Source: Neckera pumila (lineage: Eukaryota > Streptophyta > Bryopsida > Hypnales > Neckeraceae). From it: a stretch of 64,000 nt of DNA. Position numbers and translations under genes: made by a program. The notes under the pieces are model-generated. The model was given only the letters and a program-made list of their open reading frames with translations, searched no databases and was not told the origin of the DNA. Below, piece by piece: positions 37,923-50,099 of this stretch; position 1 is the stretch's first letter; each line of letters begins with the position of its first letter. Location: positions 24,163,660-24,227,659 of the forward strand of contig OZ018414.1 of assembly GCA_963969595.1 (NCBI GenBank). Reading direction: 5' to 3'.

Positions 37923-38329
37923 AGTACGTCATGCTTTATTAAATGAAGCACTCAATAATGGTGGCAATGGAAAACAACATTTCCATTGTAAGATGGCTGT
38001 AAACATTGCACGGGATAGAAAGGAATTTTGTCAAGGTGTAGGCTAGCAAGCTCATTCCTAGCCCCTTAAATATCACCTAGATGATGCAAGCACTGAAGAA
38101 GACTAGGTGTATCTTGAAAGATAGGAAGAATTGAAGGAATTGTAGTTGTTGCAAGCTTCCTAGAAGAATGTGTCATAGGCTTATGAGGAGAATCATTGTC
38201 TAACCCACTAGAGAGTTCTATAATGGGCTCTAACCTCTCTTGTTTAATAGAGCGCAAAATGGGAGGTGTAACATGTACATGTTCGCTTGCCGAATTTGGA
38301 CCCTTCGAATAAGTGGAGATGCCATATGC

Positions 38330-38600
38330 CATATATACTGTAGACAAGGTTGTCACATTTTAATGTCCGAGGAAAAATTACGTCCAAAATCTGGACATCC
38401 GGACGTCCAGACGCACCGGACGCACCGGACAACATCCGGCGGTCGGCGGCCGCTGGGCGTCAGCCGGTTGGTTGGTTGGTCGGCTGACAGGTGTCAGTCG
38501 GATGCGCCGTTGGGCGGTCTGTCCATCGGCCAGTTGGACGCGTTTTATGTCGGATGTGCCGTCGGTCCAACGGGACCATCGGCAGACAGGCGGTTACAAT
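38330..38600 (-). promoter_or_regulatory. GTCCGAC-type motif block A with TATA box
   Basis: A GC-rich block (38384-38600) in an AT-rich setting contains many GTCCGAC/CGGAC variants and a GCGGCCGCTG core shared with block C. Read on the minus strand it is followed by cagtatatatggc (38326-38340). This places it upstream of the MULE-like coding region. It could equally be a subterminal repeat cluster of the neighbouring hAT element. Confidence 0.5.
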
Positions 38601-39017
38601 GGTTTTTCGGGTGGTGAGTGCAAGTTAACTTCTGCAAATTAGTTTTAGGTTTAGGAAGATCGGATTTTAAAACCTCTTCAACTGCAATTGTCATTAAAAA
38701 ATGTGGAAACGGCACACACAATGTAAACATTCTTTTCATTTTCAAAATTCACAAAACTTAGACGACTTTGAAGACAAAATTGTTGCATTATACAATTACA
38801 TTTTAGAATGTTGTGCTCCGTTTACAATAAAATGCACACAATCAAATTTTATTGAATTTGTCCTTTGTATTGGAAACCAAAAAAACCTTCATGGTATTCT
38901 AAACATCAATAGGCAAATCAGTGTACTACAGTGAAGTGGCAATAAACAATCGATTGCCACATAGTGCCATCTATGTATCATAAATATCTAGACACTTAGG
39001 TTTACATCCCTTCAGTC
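38600..39017. other. Spacer between hAT tail and motif block A
   Basis: AT-rich, with no gene seen. It probably includes the 3' untranslated end of the hAT element. Confidence 0.4.
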
Positions 39018-41258
39018 CTAAGGATTGTAATCACTGTCTCCCTTCACTTCAGCCCCGCTACTCTCACCTCTTCTTTTCCATCTGGTGTCTTCATTGCTGG
39101 ATGCCTCTTCCATATCGTTTGATGAAGATTGTAGAATTCTCACTCCGGAACCATGTACTTCCCTAGTATTACGGGATCTCATTGATTTGCCCTCCTTTTT
39201 CTCCATTTTCACTTTCAATATGGACTTTCCAATGCTTTCCCTAAAGCCATGGACCGGTTTTATTTTCGTTATTGGACTAGGCTGAAGTGCATCTAGGGGG
39301 GTTCTACTCATATTCACTTTCTTTGATGGAGAGGTTGCACAAGGTTCTATTATTCTTTTCTTTTTATCTATTTTGGACTCTTTTACCACTGATTGTCCTG
39401 CTTTTTGGCCTCTTTGAATGATTATCTTTGTTGCGTTTAAAGACTGCGGTGTACGGGTCGTTGATTTGAGAAGACCTCGTGATGGATAGCTAGATTGTTT
39501 AGCGAACATTACAACCAACGTCTCGTCCTTGTCATCATCACTACGTGATGAAATGGATAGACTTCGATTGATGAATTGCCGTTTTCCAAATGATGAGCCT
39601 CCGGAACCATCCAAAGTTGTACTACCAATTGTAAATAGTGTACGTACACCCAGTGCAAGACCGGTACGTGGTGGTAATTGGGGATCTCACACAAGTGGCT
39701 CCTTCCCTTTTCCATTCCGAATTAGGCTTGGACTCCCGAACTTCATGAAACTTATGTCTTTATTCTCTTCTACTTCACGTGATTTGACATTCTCAATCCT
39801 TGGTTCACCACTCTTCTTGCTCGTCGAGACCTCATTCAGTTGAATCCTTGTATTCACCACATTCATCAGGACCTTTACCCCTAATCCGCCCTTGTCACTG
39901 TCTTTGTCAATCTGTTCCGCTTGTACCACTACCGTAGATGGAGACTTAAGAATTGGAATCTCCTCATCCATTTTAGGAGTCCCACCAGTGATAAGCATTG
40001 CCCCATTTATTGCCGCATCTTGTACATTGGTTGCCTCCTTATCCACTAAAATCTTTTCGCTAGTTAACAATCCGGTTCCATCCATATATTTGGCTATCGG
40101 AGGGTTCTCTTCATCACATCCACGATTGTCTTCTTCTGATGTATAATCATAGATGTCTTGATCATTGGCTCCCAAATCTTCATTGTTCTGATTAGAGCTT
40201 TGAAACAGCTCATCGTTCGAATTGGGCTCATTGTAGTTCACAGCATCTCCATCATAAAATGCAGCCTGACCATTTTCACCATCCGAATTGTGCATGTCGT
40301 TGTCCATAGCACCCCCATCATCAGATGCGGGCTCATCATCTTCCAAATCCTCATTTTTGAAGATAGGCATCTCCCTATCTTCAAAAAGCACATTCTTATG
40401 GTACCATTTTTTCTCATCCCTTTCTTTGGATTGGGCTAAGACTTTTGAATTGGTATACACATACACCGAATCATTTGCTCTCTGTGGCTTCAACTTGTTC
40501 CTAGATTTGTTGTGAACAAAGGAACAGCTACTCCAATTTTGTTCACACAAAGAAGAGGAGACCGGTTGTGCCAATATCCTCTTGGTAATTAGAGCAATGA
40601 GCTTCCCACACGCGCCTTCAAAATCCCACCAAGCATGTGCCAACAATTGTTGTTCATTCAGCTCCAATATGTTGTGGAATGGCGGTTCCCTATGTCGAAA
40701 GGCGACAAACTCCTTCATGACCGTGGCGTAATCTCTTGGTTTACAAATTTTCATAAGAACACGCTTGCATGCCTCTATCGCTTTTTGATCGTTGGCTAGT
40801 TCTTTGTCTTCAAGAAGGTAGGGGTTCAGAAGAGCTCCTGCAAAATGCAGATCGGTCTCCACCATTTTGCGTCGGTCAATAAACGATGCCAGCAATGGAT
40901 TGGCAAGATCCTGGCTCAAATGAAAAGGCTCTTCAATCAAACCAGAGACGTGTTTTTCTAAATTTCTCATAATGTGCAAAACCTTGCCCATGTAGGGCGT
41001 CTTTGCATCCAAATCACAGAGGCCATACACAACAAGACCCACCAAGTCCTTAAAATTCTGACAACGGCTCCATAAATGCTCGCTCATAAGTATCTTGAAT
41101 ATCTCCCAAGAATCAATGCAAGATTTTGATGTCCAGCCTAACTTCCTCATGTACTCATTCCACTGCGGGTCCGTCACTGTCTATTGCAATGGACCCTTTA
41201 CCTTCAACAAACGTGCAATTGTGATGAAATTGGAGGCAAACCTTGTTTCACCTGTTAT
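39018..41258 (-). pseudogene. hAT transposase, C-terminal half
   Basis: One minus-strand frame continues from the CACTA junction at 41258 to 39018 with only two stops (a TAG before TVTDPQWNEY, a TGA after GKGKEPLV). It opens GETRFASNFITIARLLKVKG, typical of plant hAT proteins just after the DUF659 core. It then carries the dimerisation region AGALLNPYLL, AHAWWDFEGA and ITKRILAQPVSSSLCEQNWS with SFVHNKSRNKL. A long acidic, Asn/Asp-rich disordered stretch follows, then a basic Ser-rich tail (39018-39614). The tail of about 400 residues beyond the dimerisation domain is much longer than in ordinary hAT transposases. Confidence 0.85.
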
Positions 41259-41516
41259 ACTCGGACTAAATCACGTTGCTCAAGACTCAAGTTTGACATC
41301 AGATTTGACGTTGGACATCAGCATGTTGGGGGACCTAATGTCCAAAAAAAATGGATCAATGAGGTCCTCAAAGGCCGCCATGTGGCTGCCACCTAAGCGC
41401 CACATATGCACGGGCAGCCACGTAGGAAACTTTTTCATCCATTTTTGACCATGACGTGGCATCTGAGGTGGCATGTGACATGGCGGCGGGAAAAGTGACG
41501 TGGCATCCAGTAAAGA

Positions 41517-41536
41517 TGACGTGGCATGCCACGTCA
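41517..41536. repeat. Perfect 20-bp palindrome in the CACTA insertion
   Basis: TGACGTGGCATGCCACGTCA is self-complementary. Variants recur at 42691-42710 and about 42749-42775, near the opposite end, and 'gacgtggcat' half-sites lie between 41450 and 41520. The position near both ends suggests subterminal transposase-binding sites; the ACGTGGC core is also an ABA-response-element core. Confidence 0.8.
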
Positions 41537-42072
41537 GCATTTTTTCTTGTTGTCTAAGAATTTTCTTACTATCTTTGAAGATGTCAATATAGACATCTAT
41601 ACGTTTTCTGAGATGTCAACATAGACATTTCTACATTTTCTGAGACATCAACTCAGACGTTTAGACATTTTCATAGATGTATTTTGAAACATCACCTTAG
41701 ACGTCCAAATTTCTTGTGACATCAATGTAAACATCTACTTTTCATCATGAATACCTCTGGCAATGTTTGGTATGATCTAGGAGAACAAAATGATGTCACA
41801 TTCAACATTCATGGAATGGAATGGAATATTCAGCATGATGTTAATATGGACAATCTCACATGTCTCATATGATGTCCTTCAGGCATGACATAATGTCCAA
41901 TACAACATGTCATATACAATACACCATACATTATACATCATACATAATATACTATACATTATATATCATACATCATATATCATACATAATACGCCGTACA
42001 AAATACATCATAATTGGCAGTTATGTCACATGGCTTCAAAAGCCACTTGATGTGAGTTTATGGAGGGGAAAA

Positions 42073-42673
42073 GATGAACTCTTTATACAAATGGAGTGGT
42101 AGAGGGGAAGACAAACTATATGGGACATTGAAAACACTGGATTTAAATTTTGGTAGAGCAACACACAGACGTCCAGTAGGATGTTTTTTGCATGTCTCAA
42201 AGGCCGCTCTAATGACGTCTCTATAGATGTTATACCAACTGTGACTATGTTTTTTAAAACATCTAGAAGTCTACAAAAACATACAAGAAATCATCTCAAC
42301 GTTTTATAAGATGTTTTTAGTGACATCTCTACGTCTACTTAGACATCTCCAGTACAAGTGTAGAAAATGCAAAGATGGGCTCTTTATACAAGTGGAGTGG
42401 TAGAGGGGAAAACAAATTATATGGGACATTGAAAACACTGGATTTAAATTTTGGTAGAGCAGCATACAGACGTCCAATAGGATGTTTTTTGTATGTTTTT
42501 TGTATGTTTAATGATGTCTCCATAGACATTATACCAATTGTGACTATATTTCCTAAAACACCTAGAAGTCTACAAAGATGTCCAAGAAAACATCTAAACG
42601 TTTTATAAGATGTCTCTAGTGACATCTCTACGTCTACTTAGACATCTCCAAAATAAGTGCAGAAAACGCAAAG
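42073..42673 (+). repeat. Tandem duplication of about 300 bp in the CACTA insertion
   Basis: Two head-to-tail units (about 42073-42372 and 42374-42673) both contain 'ctctttatacaa', 'tggagtggtagagggga', 'tgggacattgaaaacactgg' and end with 'agacatctcca'. They have diverged by point changes and small indels. Confidence 0.85.
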
Positions 42674-43191
42674 AGACAGCCTTGTTATGCTGACGTGGCA
42701 TGCCACATCAGCATAATTTTATGTTACGTCAATTAATTTACACGTGGCATGCCACATCATATGCCACGTCACCTTATTTTCTCCAAAAGCTGCCCGGAGG
42801 CTGCCCAATTCCTTTTTTTAACCTTGGTCAGACTTTTATCCAAGGAAAAAGTGATTTTCAAAAATTTACCCTCCTTGAAGTTTTTCCCCCAAAGCTGACG
42901 TGGCCATCCATGTTTTTGCGGACGCCTTGTTGGACATCAATGAGTCCTTAAAAATGTCATCAAAATCTTGATGTCCTCGGGAACACCAACTGGTTCCATT
43001 TAAATTTTCTGCAGTCATTTGGAACATCCTTGGAAATTTACCCTACACTGCAATCTTCTTCTTTAACGTCTTGATGTCTCAGCGGACATAGTATGTTAGG
43101 CCTTGGATATTGCATGTTTTGGGGCAGACATAAAAAAAAACATGGGTTTCTTATAGTGTATGGTTTTGGCGTTGTCCACTTGCTCCATTAT

Positions 43192-44204
43192 CTATGCTTG
43201 TTTTCCCCAGTCTTTTAGCAACGAGTTCAAGGCGTGTACCACGCAACCTTGGAAAAAAATATGTAGATATGTAGCGGTCACCAGAGTACATGCTACTGGG
43301 TTCATAGGCGCATTATCTATAGTCACTTGTAACACATTTTGAGGTCCCACTTTGACTATGAATGTCTCTAGGAGAGCGGCCAAATACGTAGCGTTCTTCT
43401 CGGCCCCAGTCGTATCCACAGCTCCTAGAAATTGCTCACCCGCAGAGGACACTAGCATGGCTGATTCCCAACTGAGCTCCATCCATCAATAGACAACGTT
43501 GCTCCAAACTTCCTAATGCTGTCTTCAGTCCTCTTCTATAAATTTGTCTACACCTCTGCCTTTGCTTCGTCAAGCAATTAATCGTGTATATCGTTGTACA
43601 ATGGCAGAGTATAGAGCTTGTGGAACTCAACTGTTTTTTTCACTGCTTCTTTGAACGCTGGATTTTGAGCTACAACAAATGGTATGTTGGCCGCATAAAA
43701 GAACTTGGCCCAGATCACATTTAAAATCCATTTATTGGTCGTCTCAAATCCATCTGATAGCCTACTCTGCCTCTGCGGCCTATTGCTTGATCCCCGCTCA
43801 GTGTCGCATTTGCTTGATGTTTGTGTATTTGGATTTCCATCAAAGGCTACACGAAAGGGTTGCTGTTGCGCTCTGCACAAGTCTTCTTGTGTAGAAAGAG
43901 ATGTCTGCCTCCCATTTGAAACATCACTTTTGACCACAAGCGTGCCACTGCCATCCACATTGTCTCCTGTAGATTTTTGTGGTATATCTCCATTGCAGCG
44001 AAGAAATAGATTTTGAACTTGGGATGTCAACTTTGGACAAAGGCTTATTCCATTATCTCTCAAATTTGATGTGCCTTTATATCCTAGATGGCTGAACAAA
44101 CAGCTTGTTTTCCTGGCAAATACCAATTTGCAAGCTGTGCATTCCACTTTACCAACTGACGGGGTACCATACCAACAAGACCAATCCTTGCTCATAGTGA
44201 CCAC
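43192..44204 (-). pseudogene. hAT transposase, N-terminal half
   Basis: The frame at 43578-44204 starts with a BED-type zinc finger (SCWYGTPSVGKVECTACKL, then SCLFSHLGY), a Ser/Thr-rich linker and FFYAANIPFVVAQNPAFKEA, typical of plant hAT proteins. After stops and a frameshift, TLSIDGWSS carries the first catalytic Asp region. The 43192-43482 frame is the DUF659 core: EQFLGAVDTTGAEKNATYL, VLQVTIDNAPMN (second Asp), FFQGCVVHALNSLLKDWGK. The frame then continues past a TAG to the CACTA insertion. Together with 39018-41258 this is a single, decayed hAT gene. Confidence 0.85.
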
Positions 44205-44424
44205 TTTGGATCCTTTATATTTGAATGAAATTGAAAATGTAACACAATAATGGTTTGATAAATTTTGTCAAAAATAAGACAAATAATGTGTGCACAAAGC
44301 CTTGATAACCAAGGCCCCCCTGTCCATTGAATTATACATTACCAAGCAAGGGATCCAAAATGGGTTGGACCTAGCCCTTGGAAATCAAAGCGTTCAGCTT
44401 CTCAAGACTGCTTGCAAATGACAA

Positions 44425-44660
44425 ACTTCTAGAATTTATAGTTCTGAGGTCGCTAGTGACCATTGAACAGGGAATGAAGAACACTATTTTGGTTCCAACA
44501 GTCGGGCGGTTTGTCAGTCGGACGCAGAGTTGGACGGGTCGGACGGCCTCGGATGCCTTCGGATAGGATAGGATGTGGTCGGAGCGTTCGAACAATCGGT
44601 TGGATGGGGGTCGGACGGGTTCAGACTTTGGTCGGTAGGTCGGCCGGTCGATCAACCCAA
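44425..44660 (-). promoter_or_regulatory. GTCCGAC-type motif block B with TATA box
   Basis: Read on the minus strand, 44499-44660 holds three exact GTCCGAC copies and many one-base variants, followed by aactataaattctag (about 44427-44442). The hAT start codon at 44204 lies about 225 bases further on. It is the likely promoter or 5' terminal region of the hAT element. Confidence 0.55.
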
Positions 44661-44723
44661 CCAATTTGTATTTGGACGACACCACTACCGAGGATTCACA
44701 GAGTGAAGGGCTCAAGGCCTTGA

Positions 44724-45059
44724 CCCCTATATGCCTAAGGCCCTAAGCATATCTAAATGTGTCTTGCTTGTGAAAAAAGAGCATAGACTTATGGAGTTAT
44801 AGTTGGCGCATTGTCTGGTTCTCCACACTCAAGCAAATTGTTTGTCTTCCAAAATCTAATTGTATACGTGTTCAATGTTTTTGCTTATTATCATTATTAA
44901 TATGCATACCAATTTCTAGTGTCAAATTACATATAAGTTGAAAAATTATGAAAAAAAAAATGTATACTTCTCATGCCCATTATGTTTGACAAATTAGCAA
45001 GCAAACTTTTTTGGGATTGAAGGTGAGATGGACAACTACAAATCATGTTAGCACACTAA
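44724..45059. other. Intergenic, no gene seen
   Basis: AT-rich flank of the hAT element. I could not define its inverted termini. Confidence 0.4.
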
Positions 45060-45780
45060 AAAATACTTTTAAAATTGGTTCTTTAGATTTATACATACGT
45101 TAAAAAATTTTACTTATTCCATAATTTTGATTTTTGAGATGGAAATTATAAAGTGTTCTAGTTTGCGGGTAGTTATGGATTTGCTACTGTAAAATAAACT
45201 TTGAAGTCCTATATTTAACTCAATTTTAATAGTCTTTGGAAAAAATTAAAGCATAATATGTACATTGTTTGTTGCAACATTACAACTGTTGGGAATGAGT
45301 TTTTCCAATTCCAATATTAAATTTTTTTGAACTTCGTAATTTGAACCATTCTCTACTTCTTGCGTCTTCCTATTTTTTTCATATATGGAGTACAATTCCA
45401 AATGATCTGAAAATTTTCAAGCATGTAGCCAACTTGGTTTTAAGAATGAATCTAAGGAGTAACCACCATTTTGGACATTTTTCCATTTAAATGTGACCTT
45501 GTTAAGTGTAGCTGACCGTTTTTTTGTAGGGCCCGAAATTTTTCTTTTGTCAATTACAATGCTAATAGCCTAATACCTTGTAATCTACAAGGTGAAAAAT
45601 TCTGAAATTTTTCCTACACTCTCAAAAGCAAGTTTACTACAAAATCCTACCAAGCATGTGTCCAAAAATGCTTTTTTCCTAAAATTTAGTACTTGTACAA
45701 GAAATGGCAATTTTGGAGTGTTTTACTGTTTTTGGTGAAAATATAGTCTCTGACCTTTAGGAGTGAACTGCTCACATCAA
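45060..45780 (-). repeat. Dispersed repeat, copy B
   Basis: Inverted copy of about 11400-12180. Read in reverse it gives 'aaatctaaagaaccaatttt', 'cccgcaaactagaacac' and 'ccaaaattgccatttc' in the same order as copy A. No protein is recognised. Confidence 0.75.
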
Positions 45781-46246
45781 AACAAATCTCACAGTTCAAA
45801 GCGACCAAATATGGTCGCTTAGGCTGTCTGGCATTTAGGGATTCACCCATCAGTGACAAAAAAGTAACTTGTAAATTGTAATAGAAGGACGCAAATCACA
45901 TAATTGCCCAAAAGGTGTACCACAAAATACCATAAACTGATAGCAAATCAAAACAAATTTGCATTCCTTACATATTTATATAATAAAAGAAACTCATAAA
46001 TACCATGAGTACAATGCTTTAGTGGTACTAGATTCTCTTGAGATCCAAACAACACTCCACGCAATTCTATCCTATTCCAAAAAAAGGCCACTGGCACTAT
46101 ATATTATCACCGCTACCTTCCCCCGATACACAAGATGGGTCCTCTTCACTCATGAGTCTTGTACTTCTGTGGCGAGGGGTACTCATAGGACTTGGTCCAA
46201 TGGTGGGCCCTGCAGACCTAGCTTCCAAGTCAATGATGCCAAACTT

Positions 46247-47524
46247 TCATTTTGTTTTTGAAGAGTGGTCATCTTTGTCTTCCATCCTCCGTTTTTGCTT
46301 CCGCTTGGGAGACAAGTCCACTTCCCCTGCCTTCAACGCTTTGAGTGCACTATCCACTCGGCTTACCAAGGCGTTGACCACTTCGTCATCATCTTGCATG
46401 TATAACCATGTAGGTCGATCTCCTCCCACTAGAAACTCTTTCCATGCACTTATGATGTTGTCCATCCTCTTATCAAATTCCCTTGCCATGTCCACATAAA
46501 AATGCCCTATGCTTGACTACCCATCTATTTCCACAAGAACACAAACTTCTGCGATTTCTTCCAACTTCGACAAAAGGAGGGCCCTGCCTATCAAAGTGTG
46601 ATTGTACACTGAGTGTTGCTCATGGAAGTCTTAAGCATGCTCCTGCTCTATCCAATTGCCATCTCCATCTTTATGCACCTCCTTTTCCGGAAATTGAAAG
46701 AATTTCTTGTGTTGCATGCTCCAATGTCCTCCCATGCTGCGACAAAATATTTCACGAGTCTCGTCATCTTCAATACCTCTGGCCTGCAACTCCACCTCTC
46801 TGTCCTTGGTCATCCACACGTAAGGATCCGGCTCATATAAAGACGTCTGGATTAGGGAATGCACTTGGACTAGTGAATTCCACGTTACAGGTTTTCCCTA
46901 ATGCAAGTAATTTTGAAATTTGTGTGGCGCTTGGTCAAGTGGAAGGTTCCATTGATTGTATTTGTGACCAGGGGGCATACCTTCCAAGATTTCAAGCATT
47001 TCGTAGAACCTTGGGCTGAAAGGAGAACGACACTAGGGACAAACCGAACAATAGAGAGATGCTTTGACAATGCATGTGACCTGAAAAATGTGGCGGCATT
47101 GGCCCATGGTTAGAGCTCCTTCCAGACCAATATGACCTAGGCAAAGGCTACACCTGCCCTCCAAGATTCCCATGGAAGGATCATGAGCATGCACGACTTC
47201 CTTCTCATTCTTCTTGATGTGTGCTGAAAGCGTGTTGTAAGGGACCCATCCTTCCTCTGCTTCCAAGTTCCAATTGATGTGGGGATGTTGGTCCTTCTTT
47301 GCGTGGTTCAAGCGCTCAAACATTGCATCCATGTCTTTCCAACACAAAATGTCGGTGGATGTGAGCCCCCAAGTTAGTACATGAACCTCAAAAAAAAAAA
47401 TTTCCGCATTTTGCTCACATTTACGGTTAATTAGGGTTAAAAAGATAGTATAAGTATGTGCACATGACATTTGGAGGAAATCGCTATAAATGAAATATGA
47501 TTTAACCAAAAAAACCGGAACCAC
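46247..47524 (-). pseudogene. RING-finger protein pseudogene
   Basis: A single minus-strand frame of about 425 codons is interrupted by four stops (near 47033, 46909, 46631 and 46529). Around residue 135 it has a RING-like arrangement: CSLCLGHIGLEGALTMGQC, then RHIFQVTC, then YCSVCP and CRSP. Gln replaces the usual zinc-binding His, and a stop falls between the last Cys pairs. Downstream are PRFYEMLEILEGMPPGHKY, an acidic/Trp-rich region, an AREFDKRMDNIISAWKEFL helix and a C-terminal SPKRKQKRRMEDKDD nuclear-localisation-like stretch. RING proteins are usually E3 ubiquitin ligases; whether this was a host gene or an accessory transposon protein cannot be told. The order of constant frame with only nonsense changes indicates a rather recent death. 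Confidence 0.6.
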
Positions 47525-49070
47525 TCTAATTACTACTATGAGCTAATATTAAGTCTATTTAAGCATTTGAGAGAACATTTGACAGTTCAGGTGGTATTAA
47601 GTCTGATGGCCAAACCATAAAACCACCTAGAAATAGAGTTTTGAAGGGCATGTGAAATACTTAGGATAGAAAATAGAAGATAGAAAAGAAGTCATGTGAC
47701 AGTGCAGGAAAAACCATAAATCAGGATTACAAGCGATCCACAAATAAAGAACGGCGATTTTTGACCAAGAAACCTGCCAGGAGTGTAACAAGGAAGCTGG
47801 ATGGCTAGATCCCCTTGACCAAGAACAATTTCCCCCCCCCGGGAGGGAATCAACCTTATATTCAGAATGATTTTCCTCCCGAATGAGAATTAAATTGGAA
47901 GGTTGTAAATCACACACGCCTTAGATTAGTACAAAAGAAGTTGTAAGTTTGCACATGGCACTTGGAAACTTTCTAAAAGTTGCCCAAAAAGTTTTGTAAT
48001 TTTTTGAATGATGGAAATGACTCCCTGGGAAGTCAACCGTGTTTTTACGCAATGGGAAATTCCTAGAAAATCCCACAGTGGCAGTAAAATCTCACTAAAA
48101 ATTAGGATAGAATGTTTAGTGCTAATAAAGCGCCCAACCAAATTCCATCACATTCCGACCCCGAAAAGTACCAGAATCGACGGCGCTAACGGAATTTTAA
48201 CGGATTTTAAAAGATTTGTTACGTTGATCGGCACACCAGGGGCTCCTGAATTCTGATTGGAGTCAACTTGAACTCTTTTCTTACTATCTTGGACCTCCTT
48301 GACAACCCTAGCCAGTCAAAACTTGAAAAAAAAAATTATCTCCAACAATTGTTTTTTTACCCTTTTTAGAGATATGCTAAACGTTGGTTTTTACTTACAA
48401 AATGGCCTAGAAATAGGGGGTAGAGGGACCTTTGGACGAGTTTGGGTCTTTTGAAGATGATGGCGCAATCAGTTTAGAATTTGGAGCATTTCTCCAAAAA
48501 TTAGAGTAATTACAATAGTAATGTAGAATTTTAATTAGTAAATTTGAAATTACCTAGGAAGTAGAATTAGGAAATTGAGGGAGAAGGTGAGGCCTTGAGT
48601 GAGTATAGAAGACCTCCCCCTCCCCTCACTTCACACCCCTTTTCATTTTGTTAAATTCCGGCCAAACATAGCCACGTTGTTGAAATTTGACATTTTTTCC
48701 CAAAAACTTCTTGTTCTTTGCAATTTGATCTTTTGCTTGCTTATCATCAACAAATCCTTGTGTTTTTAAGCGTTTTTCAAGGACTTTGGGATCCCTTGAA
48801 CTACTTGCTTAAGGTGCGTTGATTTGAATACTCAGTTGTTGTGTGTTTTGTTGATGTTTTAAAAGAATTGTGATTTCTAATCCCTTGAAATTGAGCTCCT
48901 TGAGTGGGATATCTTGGCTTCAAGCCATAGAACATCCCCCTAGAGCCTTGAAGTTTGAAAATGTGATCCTTTAGAAGTGTCATTATTTATTTTAAAGAAG
49001 CTTGGGTTGGAACCAAGTTCTTGCCGCTAAAATACTAACAATTCCCTTGTTGAACTTACCCGAATTTTGA
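47525..49070. other. Intergenic; possible LTR-like leader
   Basis: No gene seen. The 48.15-49.35 kb stretch has the feel of an LTR (pyrimidine-rich 'gacctccccctcccctcact', low coding potential), ending in 'attggtgagcaacgg', but I found no second LTR. Confidence 0.3.
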
Positions 49071-49270
49071 GGTTAAACCCTCTAATACAGCGAAGCCATC
49101 GCCAAAAATTCGAGTTTTGTCCAAACAAGTATTTTTTAGTACTAGAAGTTTGGGGCTAAAACCCCGGTACGGCAAAGCTTTGCCTTTGTCAAGTTCCTTT
49201 TTAAATACTTTAAGCATTTTATCTTACAAATTTTGGACTAAAACCCCAGTACGGCGAAGCTTCGCTTAAA
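49071..49270 (+). repeat. Three copies of an 'aaaccccggtacggcgaagc' motif
   Basis: Related motifs occur at about 49072 ('ttaaaccctctaatacagcg'), 49156 ('ctaaaaccccggtacggc') and 49231 ('ctaaaaccccagtacggcg'), spaced 75-85 bases. Each is followed by a gaagc/aagctt box that can form a small stem with neighbouring 'gcttcgc'. Confidence 0.6.
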
Positions 49271-49773
49271 CTAATAGTTGTTGTTTCCAATTTATTTTTT
49301 GATTAAAGAGGTCCCCAAGAGGAGATCCAAATTGGTGAGCAACGGCCAAGAAAAAATTATTTCCAAAAATCCAGAATTACCAACCTGGCCAAGTGGCCAG
49401 CACTCCAGCCAGCAGCAGTTCGGCTGGACTTAGACCAAGTCGGCAGGGCTACAGGCCGGTAGCTAATGAAGGTCAGAAGCCAGCAGTAGGTAGCTAGATC
49501 AAGTTACATGCACATACATCAAAGTAACCAAATTCACATCAACTCACATTGGGAGGATGCCCCCGAGGCCCCAATTTTGATTTTTTCTTGTTAAAAATCT
49601 GAGTTTTTAGGAAACTATCCACTAGATTAAGACTGGATTTTACTAATCAAATTTCAGGGTTTTCTGAAACACCAGGAGTGAAATTTTGACAGTCCAAGGT
49701 AGTTGAGGGAAGGTTGGTGTTCAAGTTTCAACTAAAAATTCAAATCCAATTCAACTCAATTTGCAAAGCTTAG

Positions 49774-49890
49774 TTAACAAGCTCAAAGTTGTAGTTCATT
49801 TAACAAGCTCAAAATTGCAGTTCAGTTAACAAGCTCAAAATTGTAGTCCAGTTAACAAGCTCAAATTGCAGTTCAATTAACACGCCCAGT
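49774..49890 (+). repeat. 26-bp minisatellite
   Basis: Four copies plus a partial of 'ttaacaagctcaaaattg' followed by 'yagttcag', with few differences between units. Confidence 0.85.
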
Positions 49891-50099
49891 TATCAAATCA
49901 GATCTCCATTTCAGATTTTCAAACCAGAGTTCAAGGGGAGTGGGGAACCCAAGTCATCTCAGTCTTACAATTTCAAAGCTAATCATCTGTTGCAAATCAT
50001 TGCAAATTCCCAGCTACCTCTGGAAACTCAGCACACTCAAAGAAAACCTCATTCTCAAGGTTCTGAGTGATTACAAAACTGAAGCCAGAGCCATACAAC

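Larger units (their letters stand above)
41259..43158 (-). mobile_element. CACTA-like non-autonomous insertion in the hAT gene
   Basis: The minus-strand 5' end is CACTATAAGAAACCC (43144-43158). TAT flanks both sides (41256-41258, 43159-43161), a 3-bp duplication. Across the insertion the host frame reads NAKTI, then TGETRFASNFI with no missing residue, which fixes both boundaries. The other terminus (actcggactaaa) is diverged from CACTATAAGAAA. Inside are ABRE-like palindromes, about 40-bp degenerate repeats of 'gatgtcaacatagacat', and a tandem duplication of about 300 bp. No transposase. Confidence 0.85.

Noticed and set aside
48150..49350. Possible LTR and leader
   Set aside because: Only style and a gtgagcaacgg-like boundary support it; no paired LTR or retroviral-type genes.
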